Made by a program: the position numbers and the translations under genes
DNA from: Deltaproteobacteria bacterium
GTDB taxonomy: Bacteria > Desulfobacterota > Desulfobacteria > Desulfobacterales > G020354645
Length of the DNA: 64,000 bases
Reading direction: 5' to 3'
Assembly (NCBI GenBank): GCA_020354645.1
Contig: CP070652.1
Coordinates: forward strand, 4,192,629 to 4,256,628
Notes under the pieces: model-generated
The model's input: only the letters and a program-made list of their open reading frames with translations
Databases searched by the model: none
What the model was told of the DNA's origin: nothing
In this document: positions 8,672-17,674 of the stretch, piece after piece
How the letters are laid out: each line of letters opens with the position of its first letter
Numbering within the stretch: position 1 is the first letter of the stretch

Positions 8672-9826
8672 TCAGGCAGGTCCGCAATCAGATATTTCGG
8701 TTACAGGTTCATTTTTTGGTGTTGGCGTGGGCCGGATATCGTGGCGGCCGGATTTTTTAAATTTGAAGCTTGCGGTGAGACTGGCAGCCACCGGCTTTAT
8801 TGACAGCAGTAACAGTATCAGAGTCCCGGCCAATGAAACCCAAGGGGGCATAATTTCGGATGCCTGGCCGATCATCGCCCGGGCAGAAATATTAAAGATC
8901 GCATAAACGTGATCCAAGACCAAGCCGAAAAAGACAGCTGAAACAGCAATGGCGGCCAGATAAATTGCAGTGGCACGCCGGCCAAGGATACCCAGCATTA
9001 CGGTGAGTGATGCAACGTTGGTAGCAGGACCGGCCAGTAAAAATACCAGCGCGGCCCCCGGACTGATTCCCTTGAGTATCAGCGCTGCAGCAATGGGGGT
9101 AGAGGCAGTCGCGCAAATATATAACGGAATACCGACGGCCAGCATCACCAGCATGGTCGGCAGACCACCGCCGAGGTACCGCGTGAAAATATCATCCGGA
9201 ATGATGGCTGTAATCAATCCGGCCAGCAGCAGACCCAGAAAAAACCAGCCTGCCAGATCGCTCCAAAAATCGGTAAAGGCATAGCGAACCCCGGAGGTCA
9301 CCCTTTCTGTAAAAGAGTGATGGCTTTTGTGGGTTTTAGGATCACAATTAATGCCATCGCAGCAACCGTCCACCGGGCAGGACAGATCCGGAATTGCAGG
9401 TTTTTCGGCCTCCTGATGATGAAAAACATTTTCGGCTATCCCGGCTGCCGCAGACGTGAAAAACGCTACAACGGGCCGGGCGATGGTCATAATGGGATCC
9501 AACAACGCATACGTGATGGCAATGGAATCCACCCCCGATTCCGGGGTGGAGATCAAAAACGCCGTCATGGCGCCCTTGTTGGCCCCCTGTTTCTGCAGCG
9601 ACACGGCCGCAGGCAGCACCCCGCAGGATCACAAGGGTATCGGTATGCCCAGCAAAGCCGCTTTAAAAACCGATCGGATCCGGCCTTGTCCCAGGTGCCG
9701 GGCCACGGAGTTCGGGTTGAGAAACACCCGCAGCAGGCCGCTGACCAACAACCCGAACAAAATATACACCGAAGACTCCAACAGCAGGTGCCAGGCTTCC
9801 AAGAAACTATCCAAAATAAACCCCAT
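8672..9826 (-). CDS. SO_0444-type Cu/Zn efflux permease, predicted selenoprotein (Sec66)
   Basis: Polytopic inner-membrane permease of the UPF0718/DUF318 type, whose SO_0444-like members are linked to Cu/Zn efflux. An in-frame UGA (9629-9631) splits the frame. Read as selenocysteine it gives a 384-residue protein in which the conserved CSCGVLPAAVSL motif becomes U-SCGVLPAAVSL. The downstream half continues with QGANKGAMTAFLISTPESGVDSI, the family signature. A Cys/His-rich loop (about residues 130-165: HHQE, CPVDGCCDGINC, HKSHH) looks metal-binding. The ATG at 9826 has a GAGGTGG ribosome site. It follows an ArsR-type regulator by 37 bp, so it is probably metal-induced. Alternative reading: a nonsense mutation, less likely because the frame is preserved, the UGA replaces a conserved cysteine, and a SECIS-like hairpin follows. 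Confidence 0.8.
9593..9631 (-). promoter_or_regulatory. UGA codon and bacterial SECIS-like hairpin in the metal permease gene
   Basis: On the minus strand the UGA (9631-9629) is followed, 17 nt later, by a 7-bp stem (9606-9612 with 9593-9599, one G-U pair) closing a 6-nt loop CGUGUC. A loop with G in its first two positions followed by U, 16-37 nt after UGA, fits the known bacterial SelB-binding element. Confidence 0.72.
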
Positions 9827-9863
9827 AACCACCTCAATATCAAAATCTAGTCAGAATAATCCG

Positions 9864-10238
9864 TTACTCCCTTACATGCTCGAGACCGATGTTCAGCAGT
9901 TGGGAAACATGTTCGTCGTCCAAAGCGTAATAAATTACCTGGCCATCACGGCGTTTTTTGACCAGGGCCAGATCTTTCAATCGGCGCAGTTGATGCGATA
10001 CGGCAGATTCACTCAACCCGAGAAAAGCGGCCAGGTCACACACACACATTTCAACGTTTCTGAGCGCCATCACGATTTTCAAACGGTTGGGGTCTCCCAT
10101 GACTTTATAAGTCAGCGCCAGACGGTCCAGCTCATTTTCTGAGATGGTTTTTTTGCGGGCCTGCTCAACGCGATCCAGGTGAACAACCCGCACCCGACAA
10201 CCGTCTTCTTCCAGAAACTTGGCCTTCGCCGAACTCAC
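9864..10238 (-). CDS. ArsR/SmtB-family metal-responsive repressor
   Basis: Winged-helix DNA-binding repressor of 124 residues. It contains the ArsR-family ELCVCDLA-like metal site as EMCVCDLA, then the recognition helix SESAVSHQLRRLKDLALV and the beta-wing KKRRDGQVIYYAL. An extra N-terminal cysteine (GCRVRVVH) resembles CadC-type sensors that combine an N-terminal ligand with CxC in helix alpha-3, suggesting soft or thiophilic metal ions (Cd, Pb, Zn or similar). It is transcribed 37 bp ahead of the metal permease and almost certainly controls it and itself. Confidence 0.9.
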   Translation of the reverse strand: MSSAKAKFLEEDGCRVRVVHLDRVEQARKKTISENELDRLALTYKVMGDPNRLKIVMALRNVEMCVCDLAAFLGLSESAVSHQLRRLKDLALVKKRRDGQVIYYALDDEHVSQLLNIGLEHVRE

Positions 10239-10253
10239 GGTACCCTCCTTGAT

Positions 10254-10278
10254 TATATGAACATATGATCAGATATTA
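10254..10278. promoter_or_regulatory. Candidate ArsR operator upstream of the regulator
   Basis: An imperfect palindrome, ATATGAACAT followed by ATGATCAGATAT, lies about 20 bp upstream of the arsR-like start. ArsR/SmtB proteins bind such AT-rich inverted repeats over their own promoters. Autorepression is inferred from position. Confidence 0.45.
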
Positions 10279-10343
10279 CAACAATAAATTGGTCCGGTCA
10301 AGAATTTATTTTACGGCAACTTCCTCACAATTTGCTGCCTGCC

Positions 10344-10378
10344 AAAAAAGGGGCTCACCCTGAGGGTGAGCCCCTTTT
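10344..10378 (-). terminator. Intrinsic terminator after dsrP
   Basis: A near-perfect hairpin, AAAAGGGGCTCACC-CTGA-GGGTGAGCCCCTTTT, sits 20 bp beyond the dsrP stop and is followed on the minus strand by a T-run. It separates the dsr operon from the arsR-permease unit. Because of the flanking A and T runs it may act in both directions. Confidence 0.88.
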
Positions 10379-10398
10379 AATGACAGCGTCGTTTTTGC

Positions 10399-11556
10399 TT
10401 ATGCGCGAACTTCTTCCTTCACCGATACGGCAATCTTGAAAAGGGCTGTCAAAACAAAAAATCCTGTGGCCCATACACCCAGGGAAATCAAAATTTCGGG
10501 GATTGTCGGGATATATTCATTGACATGATGTAAGGGGTTGGGAACAAACCCTCCGGAAATCATTCCCAGTCCTTTGTCGATCCAGGTGCCGGCAAAAACG
10601 GTCACGCAGGCTACTGCCAGTACACCTTCATTTTTGCGCGTAATCGGATTGATCAGCAGGATAATACTCAATACCATCAGTGCCAGAGAGATCCACATCC
10701 AGCCCACATAAGCACCCTGGCCGTAAAGTCCGGTAAAAAGGTATTTGAAATGGTCCATGTGTTCCGGGATCTGGCTGTAAAAAACGGTGAAAATCTCACA
10801 CAAAAAGAAAAAGACATTCAAGCAGATGGCATACGCAATAATTTTAGCGAGGGTTTGTATCTGCTCTTTACCCGGATCAAAATTGGTCGTCTTGCGGATA
10901 ATCAGGCAAATAAGTACCAGCAAGGCCGGACCGGATGCAAAAGCTGAAGAAAGAAAGCGGGGGGCCATAATGGCCGTCAGCCAAAATCCCCTGCCGGGCA
11001 ATCCGGAGTACAAATAGGCGGTAACCGTATGAATACTGATGGCCCATGGAATCGATATATAAATAAGCGGTTTTAACCAGGATTGATAATGGATATTGTT
11101 GCGCTCTGCTTCCAATACATTCCAACCGATAACGATATTTAAAAACAGGTAACCGTTAAGAACAATTGCATCCCAGAAGAGAACCGAATTCGGGGTCGGG
11201 TACAATAAAATGTTGATAGCCCGCATCGGCTGACCAAGGTCTACAATAATGAACAGCCCGCACATAACAACGGCGGCAATGGCCAGAAATTCCCCCAGAA
11301 TGGTCACCTTGCCGAATGCTTTGTAGTCATGCAGGTAATAAGGCAAGACCACCATGACTCCTCCGGCGGCCACACCGACTAAAAAGGTGAACTGGGCGAT
11401 ATAAAATCCCCACGAGACATCTCTGCTCATGCCGGTGATTCCCAGCCCGAAGCTCAACTGTTTTAAATAGAACCCTAAGCCGATGGTGATGACAATGAGC
11501 AGAGCTGTTATCCATCCGTAGTATTTCTTGCTTCCTTTTAGCGCTAGTTCAAGCAT
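10399..11556 (-). CDS. dsrP: DsrP, NrfD-family integral membrane subunit of DsrMKJOP
   Basis: Membrane subunit of the sulfite-reduction-associated electron transfer complex, thought to exchange electrons between menaquinol and DsrO/DsrJ on the periplasmic side. The 385-residue protein has about ten hydrophobic segments typical of NrfD/PsrC proteins. The N-terminus MLELALKGSKKYYGW matches DsrP. The ATG at 11556 is chosen over an upstream GTG because GAGGT lies at correct spacing. It is the last gene of the operon, 7 bp after dsrO, and is followed by a strong terminator. Confidence 0.93.
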   Translation of the reverse strand: MLELALKGSKKYYGWITALLIVITIGLGFYLKQLSFGLGITGMSRDVSWGFYIAQFTFLVGVAAGGVMVVLPYYLHDYKAFGKVTILGEFLAIAAVVMCGLFIIVDLGQPMRAINILLYPTPNSVLFWDAIVLNGYLFLNIVIGWNVLEAERNNIHYQSWLKPLIYISIPWAISIHTVTAYLYSGLPGRGFWLTAIMAPRFLSSAFASGPALLVLICLIIRKTTNFDPGKEQIQTLAKIIAYAICLNVFFFLCEIFTVFYSQIPEHMDHFKYLFTGLYGQGAYVGWMWISLALMVLSIILLINPITRKNEGVLAVACVTVFAGTWIDKGLGMISGGFVPNPLHHVNEYIPTIPEILISLGVWATGFFVLTALFKIAVSVKEEVRA

Positions 11557-11563
11557 AACCACC

Positions 11564-12355
11564 TCACACTATGTAGTAAACAGCCGGATCGGTTCCCAAT
11601 GCCTGTTTACGTCGAATGGTGTAGTTCGTTTTTATTAGCTTCCTGACTTCCGACTCGGGATCGTACAGATCTCCGAACATCAAGGCGCCGTTGGATGCCT
11701 CCACGCAGGCAGGCATTTGACCCACAGCCAACCGCTCCGCACAGAAATTGCACTTTTCGACCACGCCTTTCATGCGCGTGGGAAATTGTTTATTTATCTT
11801 GGTAATGAACGGTCGCGGATCTCTGAAATTAAAACTCCTGGCACCAAAGGGACAGGCCGCCATACAGAACCTGCATCCGATGCACCGGTGAAAATCCATC
11901 AATACAATACCGTCGCTTTCTCGTTTAAAGGTTGCCTTGGTCGGGCAGGCACGCACACAAGGGGGGTTTTCACAATGATTGCAAAGTACCAGGAAGGGTG
12001 TGTGCTCGACTTTCTCACTGATAAATTTGGATGCTTTCATAGGAAAAGCATTGTGGTATTCTTCCTCCCAGATCCATTTGATTTCATGCCGCTTATTTTC
12101 AAATTTGGGAACATTATGTATTTTATGGCAGGCCTTGATAAGCGGCACCATATCTTCTGCTGAATTGAACTTCCGTGTATCGATCACCATGGCCCATTGT
12201 CTTGCGATCAGGGCCTCAGCACCTTTTTGGGTTTGAGGCTCGGGCAGGGTATCCTGCGCTTGCTCTTTGGCAAAGGCATCCAGAACCGGCTTGGTGCTCA
12301 AACCCAACGCTGAAAGCCCGGCGATTTTAAAAAAAATTCTTCGGCTGCTTTCCAT
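11564..12355 (-). CDS. dsrO: DsrO, periplasmic Fe-S subunit of DsrMKJOP
   Basis: Ferredoxin-like subunit with several 4Fe-4S clusters working with DsrP and DsrJ at the periplasmic face. The 263-residue protein opens with a twin-arginine signal (SSRRIFFKIAGL), so it is exported folded by Tat. Cluster motifs include CNHCENPPCVRACP, CIGCRFCMAACP and CNFCAERL with a distant cysteine (PACVEA). The ATG at 12355 overlaps the dsrJ stop (TGATG); a GTG one codon upstream is an alternative start. Confidence 0.93.
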   Translation of the reverse strand: MESSRRIFFKIAGLSALGLSTKPVLDAFAKEQAQDTLPEPQTQKGAEALIARQWAMVIDTRKFNSAEDMVPLIKACHKIHNVPKFENKRHEIKWIWEEEYHNAFPMKASKFISEKVEHTPFLVLCNHCENPPCVRACPTKATFKRESDGIVLMDFHRCIGCRFCMAACPFGARSFNFRDPRPFITKINKQFPTRMKGVVEKCNFCAERLAVGQMPACVEASNGALMFGDLYDPESEVRKLIKTNYTIRRKQALGTDPAVYYIV

Positions 12356-12756
12356 CACTCTTTCTCCTTCGGGTTATCAATATGACAATCCCAGCAGTAG
12401 GGTCTGACCGAGGCATAGTTGTGGCATCGGTCGCAAAATTCAGCCTTGTTTGAGTGACAATCCAAGCAGGTGTTGGAAAGACTCATCGTAAATTCCTTCC
12501 CCTTGCTGTTGACGTATATCCTCTCGGCATTTCGCACAACCGAATGCCGCCAGAGATCAAGGACCCTCATATGCTCGGCTGTCATATAATCCGTTGAGCG
12601 CACACACTCTTTGGCCGCTTTGGCTTTCTCGGTCAGCACGAGTTCGGGAGCCGGCTGCGCTGACCCCGCATTAACAAATATGTTGTAGAGAAAAGGAGAA
12701 AACAAAATGATAAGAAAAATTAGTAAACCTGCAATAATGATTTTTTTATCCTTCAT
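12355..12756 (-). CDS. dsrJ: DsrJ, membrane-anchored triheme cytochrome c
   Basis: Small periplasmic cytochrome of the DsrMKJOP complex. The 133-residue product has one N-terminal membrane anchor (residues 5-27) and three CxxCH heme sites: CLDCH, CDRCH and CWDCH. Family DsrJ proteins are known for unusual heme ligation (His/Met, His/His and a His/Cys type heme), and a candidate cysteine ligand is present in KECVRS. The open frame runs upstream to 12801, but the ATG at 12756 follows GGAGGAAG and overlaps the dsrK end, so it is preferred. Confidence 0.92.
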   Translation of the reverse strand: MKDKKIIIAGLLIFLIILFSPFLYNIFVNAGSAQPAPELVLTEKAKAAKECVRSTDYMTAEHMRVLDLWRHSVVRNAERIYVNSKGKEFTMSLSNTCLDCHSNKAEFCDRCHNYASVRPYCWDCHIDNPKEKE

Positions 12757-14389
12757 CAGCTTCTTCCTCCGTCTGACCCTCGATTCCCGGCAGCGGTTCA
12801 CCGCGCAGGTCCGTATCTCGTTCGTTTTGCCCGGGCAGGTTCAAGGCATTGGCCACCATCTCGTGAATGCCGGTGACATCGACACCGGGAACCCAATAAT
12901 CCATAAGGTCCGGCAGCACGGCTCTGTCAATGGCACAAATGCAGGCAAGCATATTTACGCCATGTTTTTCATGAACGTATTTGACCGCATTGGCCCGCGG
13001 CAACCCCCCCGCCATCCGCAGTTCCATATTCTCACCGGCATTCAGTCCTGATCCACTGCCGCAGCAAAAGGTCGATTCCCGGATAGTATTTCTCGGCATC
13101 TCATAAAAATGATTACACACGTTTTGAATTACATAACGGGGTTCTTCAAAGATTCCCATACCGCGCGATGTATTGCAGGAATCATGAAAGGTTACTTTGA
13201 GATGGTCGTTCCGGCTGGGATCGAGGTCGAGTTTGCCGTGCTTGATAAGATCAGACGTAAATTCGGTAATATGAACCATCTTGGTGGATTTGGCGTTTTC
13301 AAATTTAGTACCGGTAATCGGCGAAACCGGTTCTTCCAAAAAATCAGCCGGACCGTTCATGGTATCCATGTACTGATGGATGACCCGCCACATGTGCCCG
13401 CATTCACCGCCCAGGATCCATTTCACCCCGAGTCGCTTGGCTTCGGCATACATCTTGGCGTTAAGCCGTTTCATCATCTCATGGGAAGTAAAAAACCCGA
13501 AATTCCCTCCCTCGGAAGCGTAAGTACTCCAGGTGATGTCGAATCCGTAATTCTCCTTTAAAAAGTGAAATAACATCATGTATCCCATACACGTGTAAGT
13601 CCCCGGATCGGCAAAAACATCACCGGAAGGGGTAACGAACAGGATGTCGGCACCCTTCTTGTTAATTTGAGGCTCCAGCCTGACGCCGGTAATATCTTCG
13701 ATTTCATCTGCGAAGAAGTCGAGCATATCCTTGTACGCATGGGGCTGGATGCCCAAATGGTTGCCGGTTCGGAAACAATTTGCCACGGGGGTTATTATCC
13801 AGTCGATGTTAAGCCCTAATAAATTCAATAATTCGCGACCCATAATGGTGATTTCGGCAGTATCGATGCCATAGGGGCAAAAAACAGAACAGCGCCGACA
13901 TTCCGAACACTGAAACAGATAAGACCACCACTCTTTGAGCACGTCTATGGTCATCGGCCGGGCACCGTTTAGCTTGCCCAGAATTTTACCGATTTTCGAA
14001 AAATCATTTCGATACACCGAGCGCAGCAGCTCAGCCCTCAGCACCGGCATATTCTTAGGATCCCCGGTACCGATAAAATAATGACACTTGTCGGCACAAG
14101 CCCCGCATCTTACGCAGATATCCATGAAAACCCTGAAAGATCTGAATCTTTCCAGTCGTTCTTTGAAGCCCTCATGAAGAATCTCCTGCCAGTTTTCAGG
14201 AAGCTGCCAGTCTTCATCAAAACAGCTCCAGGTTCGCGGGTTGGGAAATCCCACTGCTTCAAGGCTTTTGGGATTCCCGGCATAACAGGCAATCCCCTTT
14301 CTGATTTCAACCGGTGAATCCATCCAACCCGCTGAGGGCGGACGATGATCTACCTTTAGCATTTCTTCAGGTGTTGGAAGGTCTGACAT
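12746..14389 (-). CDS. dsrK: DsrK, HdrD-like catalytic Fe-S subunit
   Basis: Cytoplasmic subunit related to heterodisulfide reductase HdrD, proposed to reduce the DsrC trisulfide or disulfide using quinol electrons from DsrM. The 547-residue protein has two N-terminal 4Fe-4S motifs (CVRCGACADKC, CSECRRCSVFC) and the C-terminal CCG-type motifs CHDSCN and CCGSGSG that bind the noncubane-type cluster. It lies 3 bp after dsrM, and its end overlaps dsrJ by 11 bp. Full length with all cysteine ligands visible. Confidence 0.95.
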   Translation of the reverse strand: MSDLPTPEEMLKVDHRPPSAGWMDSPVEIRKGIACYAGNPKSLEAVGFPNPRTWSCFDEDWQLPENWQEILHEGFKERLERFRSFRVFMDICVRCGACADKCHYFIGTGDPKNMPVLRAELLRSVYRNDFSKIGKILGKLNGARPMTIDVLKEWWSYLFQCSECRRCSVFCPYGIDTAEITIMGRELLNLLGLNIDWIITPVANCFRTGNHLGIQPHAYKDMLDFFADEIEDITGVRLEPQINKKGADILFVTPSGDVFADPGTYTCMGYMMLFHFLKENYGFDITWSTYASEGGNFGFFTSHEMMKRLNAKMYAEAKRLGVKWILGGECGHMWRVIHQYMDTMNGPADFLEEPVSPITGTKFENAKSTKMVHITEFTSDLIKHGKLDLDPSRNDHLKVTFHDSCNTSRGMGIFEEPRYVIQNVCNHFYEMPRNTIRESTFCCGSGSGLNAGENMELRMAGGLPRANAVKYVHEKHGVNMLACICAIDRAVLPDLMDYWVPGVDVTGIHEMVANALNLPGQNERDTDLRGEPLPGIEGQTEEEADEG

Positions 14390-14392
14390 TTC

Positions 14393-15472
14393 TTACTCCT
14401 TTTCCTCTGATTCTTCTGGAGTCGCTTCAGCAGGCTGTGTATCGACGGGTTGTCTATCAACCGGCAGTCCAGCCTCAATCATTTTCTCTCTGAATTCATC
14501 TTCATACTCATCGTATGTGTGAACCTTAACCGGATAATTCCAGGGATTAACGTGCCTTCTAGCCCGGGTATCCGTGGTCATGTTTCTGGTTGGACTCAGG
14601 AAAATCCCTCCCAGGTGCATCAACTTACTGAACGGAAAGTAGGCCAGCAGTATACTGACAAAAAATACATGGACATAAAAAATGGGGCTGACCCCTTCCG
14701 GAATTGTAGGCCTAAAAGAAACAAGACCCATCGTGAGTTCTTTGGCTGCCGTAACATCAATTTTAGCGTAATAACGCATTAGGACCCCGGTAAAGGCAAT
14801 GCCGAAAATCAAGAAGAGAGGGAAATAGTCGGAAGCCAGCGATATATATTTAACATTCGAAACGAAAATTCTTCTCAGAAAAAGATAGGTTACCGCCAGC
14901 AGTAGAACCAGGCCGGATAGATATACGCCCGGCACCCCAATTTGGATAATATCCGTCAAAAATTCTACCCGGAAGAAACTATCCACATTTTCCACCAGCT
15001 GAACAACAACCGGCACCGGATTTGTAAAAAAGCGCAAATGCCTGAACAGCACCGTGAAAAAAGCCCAGTGAAATGCCAATGCTCCCAACCATAGAAAAAT
15101 TTCCAGCTGATAGGAAAGCTTGGTTCCCTCCTTTATTTTCATGCGGGTATTTCTAAACAAAGAACGGAAAAACGCAATTTCAAGAATCATCCGTAAAACA
15201 ACCCCGCCGCTGGTGGACGGACAATCCACCTTGTCATCAGTGATCCAGGGCAATGATTTTTGTTGGCCGGCCGTCGTGGTTATACGGAATGGTACTGCTG
15301 AACGCGACCAGTCCATGATGCGGTATATGAAACCAGTAATGAAAGTGACAAAGGCCAGGTAGGGGATGATGATTCCAAAAACGACTTGAAGTCCGGCCGC
15401 CTCAACTCCTACATAGGCAAGCAAAAACAACACCACAACCGCTAGGAGTGAAACAATATACTTTGCATTCAT
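14393..15472 (-). CDS. dsrM: DsrM, NarI-like cytochrome b membrane subunit
   Basis: Diheme cytochrome b that oxidises menaquinol and passes electrons to DsrK. The 359-residue protein has an N-terminal hydrophobic hairpin (about 1-50), a soluble linker, then four further membrane segments of the NarI/HdrE type with histidines placed in the helices (HWAFFTVLFRHLRF region and later FYVHVFFVSIL). The tail is acidic and proline-rich. The start is preceded by GAGGTG. It is the first dsr gene, 180 bp downstream of the RsbRD_N-like gene. Confidence 0.94.
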   Translation of the reverse strand: MNAKYIVSLLAVVVLFLLAYVGVEAAGLQVVFGIIIPYLAFVTFITGFIYRIMDWSRSAVPFRITTTAGQQKSLPWITDDKVDCPSTSGGVVLRMILEIAFFRSLFRNTRMKIKEGTKLSYQLEIFLWLGALAFHWAFFTVLFRHLRFFTNPVPVVVQLVENVDSFFRVEFLTDIIQIGVPGVYLSGLVLLLAVTYLFLRRIFVSNVKYISLASDYFPLFLIFGIAFTGVLMRYYAKIDVTAAKELTMGLVSFRPTIPEGVSPIFYVHVFFVSILLAYFPFSKLMHLGGIFLSPTRNMTTDTRARRHVNPWNYPVKVHTYDEYEDEFREKMIEAGLPVDRQPVDTQPAEATPEESEEKE

Positions 15473-15651
15473 GTATCAGCACCTCATTCGTGGCTCCCAA
15501 GACAAAGCGCGGAAAAATCCAGGATGGCTTTAGTAATACCCGGACGACAAGGCAAAGAAAAATGGTTCAGTGCCGAACGCCTTCTGATAAACCATTGAGC
15601 CAGCTTGAAAAACCCAACGCGTTGTCTGGAGTCCTCATCATATGATTATGT

Positions 15652-16188
15652 TTAGCTTCGCTGAAGACCCGGATCCGGTTCCGATGTCTCAGTTAACAAA
15701 CCTGCGCGTTCGAATGCTTTATAGACTTTATTTCTTTCTGTATTTGTTTTGAGATCGTAAATTTTTTCTTTGCACGCCATATAGATATCAAAAGCAACCA
15801 GGCTCAAGGCATCGATTTTTGACTCAAATTGCAACAACTCATTGGCCGTTTGACTATCCTGGAGTTCATTTTTTATATTCTCTCTGACGATGTTTTTCAG
15901 AATCAGGATAAATGCCGTGGCTTGGGAAGGGGAATAATCTTGGACCGCGCGGATTCTGATAATAGGATCCAGAGATCTTTTCACAGTTTCAGAATCCGGA
16001 TTCGTCAAGAGTTGGTCAAACAGAACCGCGAGTCCTTTTGATAAAACACTTCCGAAAGGATTGGAAAAAGGGTCTTTTTGATTTTTTATAAATTGAGCGG
16101 TGTCGGGAGCATAGGATTTAATAACCCGCTCAAACCATTGATCGATAATAGGTCTTTTTCTCAGCTCCAATAATTTTTTCAGCCTCAT
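15652..16188 (-). CDS. RsbRD_N-domain protein upstream of dsrMKJOP
   Basis: An all-alpha protein of 178 residues resembling the N-terminal domain of the RsbT co-antagonist RsbRD. It contains LKKLLELRKRPIIDQWFERVI and FSNPFGSVLSKGLAVLFDQLL, which match that family. Stand-alone RsbRD_N proteins are often found next to dsrM in Desulfobacterota, suggesting a role in assembly or regulation of the complex, but no function is established. The frame can also start at GTG 16206, whose AAGGAG is too close; the ATG at 16188 is preferred. It is co-directional with the dsr genes and shares their probable promoter. Confidence 0.8.
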   Translation of the reverse strand: MRLKKLLELRKRPIIDQWFERVIKSYAPDTAQFIKNQKDPFSNPFGSVLSKGLAVLFDQLLTNPDSETVKRSLDPIIRIRAVQDYSPSQATAFILILKNIVRENIKNELQDSQTANELLQFESKIDALSLVAFDIYMACKEKIYDLKTNTERNKVYKAFERAGLLTETSEPDPGLQRS

Positions 16189-16292
16189 AGGGGGACCGGC
16201 TCTCACACTCCTTCATTCTGGCCAGTGATTCTCAGGCCAACTCAACCTTGTAGAATCGGCACATGCCTGATCGATATTTTTAGACTGAAAAG

Positions 16293-16321
16293 CCTATAAT
16301 CAACTTGCAAAATCCTGTCAA
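16293..16321 (-). promoter_or_regulatory. Probable sigma-70 promoter of the RsbRD_N-dsrMKJOP unit
   Basis: On the minus strand, perfect -35 TTGACA (16316-16321), a 17-bp spacer and -10 TATAGG (16293-16298) lie about 105 bp upstream of the first gene. No other promoter this good is seen before dsrM. Confidence 0.65.
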
Positions 16322-17010
16322 GAATAAATGGAAAAAAGCCCTACATCACAATTTTGCCGAGTCGGGATCAGGACCGCCACAACAGTAATAGCAATTGCAA
16401 TATATTATTTTGAATTGGTTTAGATAATTTGCTGCTTTATCCAGGGAGATCATTTTGCAGGCTTGGGGCACATGGTGTCAACCTCCAAATGCAGACGACA
16501 AATTTTAGACGCTGATTGACACTTTAGGGCACATAAGTGACATTTATTGTAAAAATTTTCCTCAAAACCTGAAATTTTTATTTTTAACTTTTTGATATTA
16601 CTGAATTTATATTCGGCAGGTCTGTTGGCATGAATGTTGTATTACATTTCGCACGCCTTTTAATTTAAAGGGCTTAAAGTTTCACTTCGCCATTTAAATC
16701 TTTGTTATTATATGATATGTTTTAGGACGAAAATTTTAAATTCTAAATTGCAATTCCCAAATTCAACATTGTATAAATCGAAAGTATCTTTTAATAATTT
16801 TCCAAGCCTTTTTTAAGATCCAATCCGAGTCGTGAACCAGAATAGCAATTACCGCTTACCTCAAAAAGCCTATTTTGTCGATGCTGCCTGAACCAAACGC
16901 TAAAGCACTTAAAAGGTCTCTGGCCTTTTTGCACCAACTCTTGGCGATGACGAAGATAGAGCGATAATCATAATTTCTAATGTGTTTGGTCGGACACCCA
17001 GACCGGACAA
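16322..17010. other. Divergent intergenic region, about 690 bp, no gene seen
   Basis: AT-rich DNA between the dsr unit and the lipoprotein cluster. It has many stops in all frames, and a low-complexity stretch (TTTTAAATTCTAAATTGC and similar, 16733-16772) related in style to the other AT-rich intergenic repeats. It should hold the promoter of the plus-strand cluster, but none stands out. Confidence 0.5.
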
Positions 17011-17028
17011 ATTTAGAGGAGGTCAAAA

Positions 17029-17643
17029 ATGAAGCGTTTTGGAATTATCTTTACGACTTTGCTTTTGGGCGTTGTGCTGTTGCTGTCAGGCTGTTCAACA
17101 GCGCCTACAGTTGAACGAAAGGAGGTGGATACAACCATAGATCTCAGCGGGCGCTGGAATGATGCTGATTCGCGCATGGTATCCGAAGAAATGATTCAGG
17201 ATTGCCTGAACAGGCCATGGTTGCAAAGGTACACGATCAGACACGACGGCCAAATTCCGACCGTCATCGTCGGCAGGATTAAAAATCGCAGCCACGAACA
17301 TATTAATGTCCAGACGTTCGTTAAAGATCTGGAAAGGGCCCTGATCAATTCAGGGGAAGTTCAATTCGTTGCCTCCAGTGGAGAACGAACGGGAGTCCGT
17401 GAGGAAAGAAAGGACCAGGCCGAACACGCTTCGGAAGAAACCATGAAAGGGCCGGGTCAGGAAATCGGTGCCGACTTCATGTTGATCGGAAGTATCAATA
17501 CTATCCGGGATGATATTGGTGGCAAGGCGGTGATGTATTATCAAACAAACCTCGAACTGATCGATATGTCTACGAATATCAAAGTTTGGATTGGCGAAAA
17601 GAAAATCAAGAAGCTAATAAAAAAACCAAAAGTGAAATGGTAA
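17029..17643 (+). CDS. LpoB-like lipoprotein (penicillin-binding protein activator family)
   Basis: Predicted outer-membrane lipoprotein of 204 residues. The lipobox is LLSGC (Cys22) after a hydrophobic signal. The mature part matches the LpoB family (PF13036): PTVIVGRIKNRSHEHINVQTFVKDLERALINSGEVQFV, then EIGADFMLIGSI and a late beta segment with NLELIDMSTNIKVW. In gamma-proteobacteria LpoB activates PBP1b; here the target is unknown. A GAGGAGGT ribosome site precedes the ATG. It starts a plus-strand lipoprotein cluster, 31 bp ahead of the COG3014 gene. Confidence 0.87.
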   Translation: MKRFGIIFTTLLLGVVLLLSGCSTAPTVERKEVDTTIDLSGRWNDADSRMVSEEMIQDCLNRPWLQRYTIRHDGQIPTVIVGRIKNRSHEHINVQTFVKDLERALINSGEVQFVASSGERTGVREERKDQAEHASEETMKGPGQEIGADFMLIGSINTIRDDIGGKAVMYYQTNLELIDMSTNIKVWIGEKKIKKLIKKPKVKW

Positions 17644-17674
17644 TGCAAATGGTTTAGTCTAAGGAGGGCAGCGT

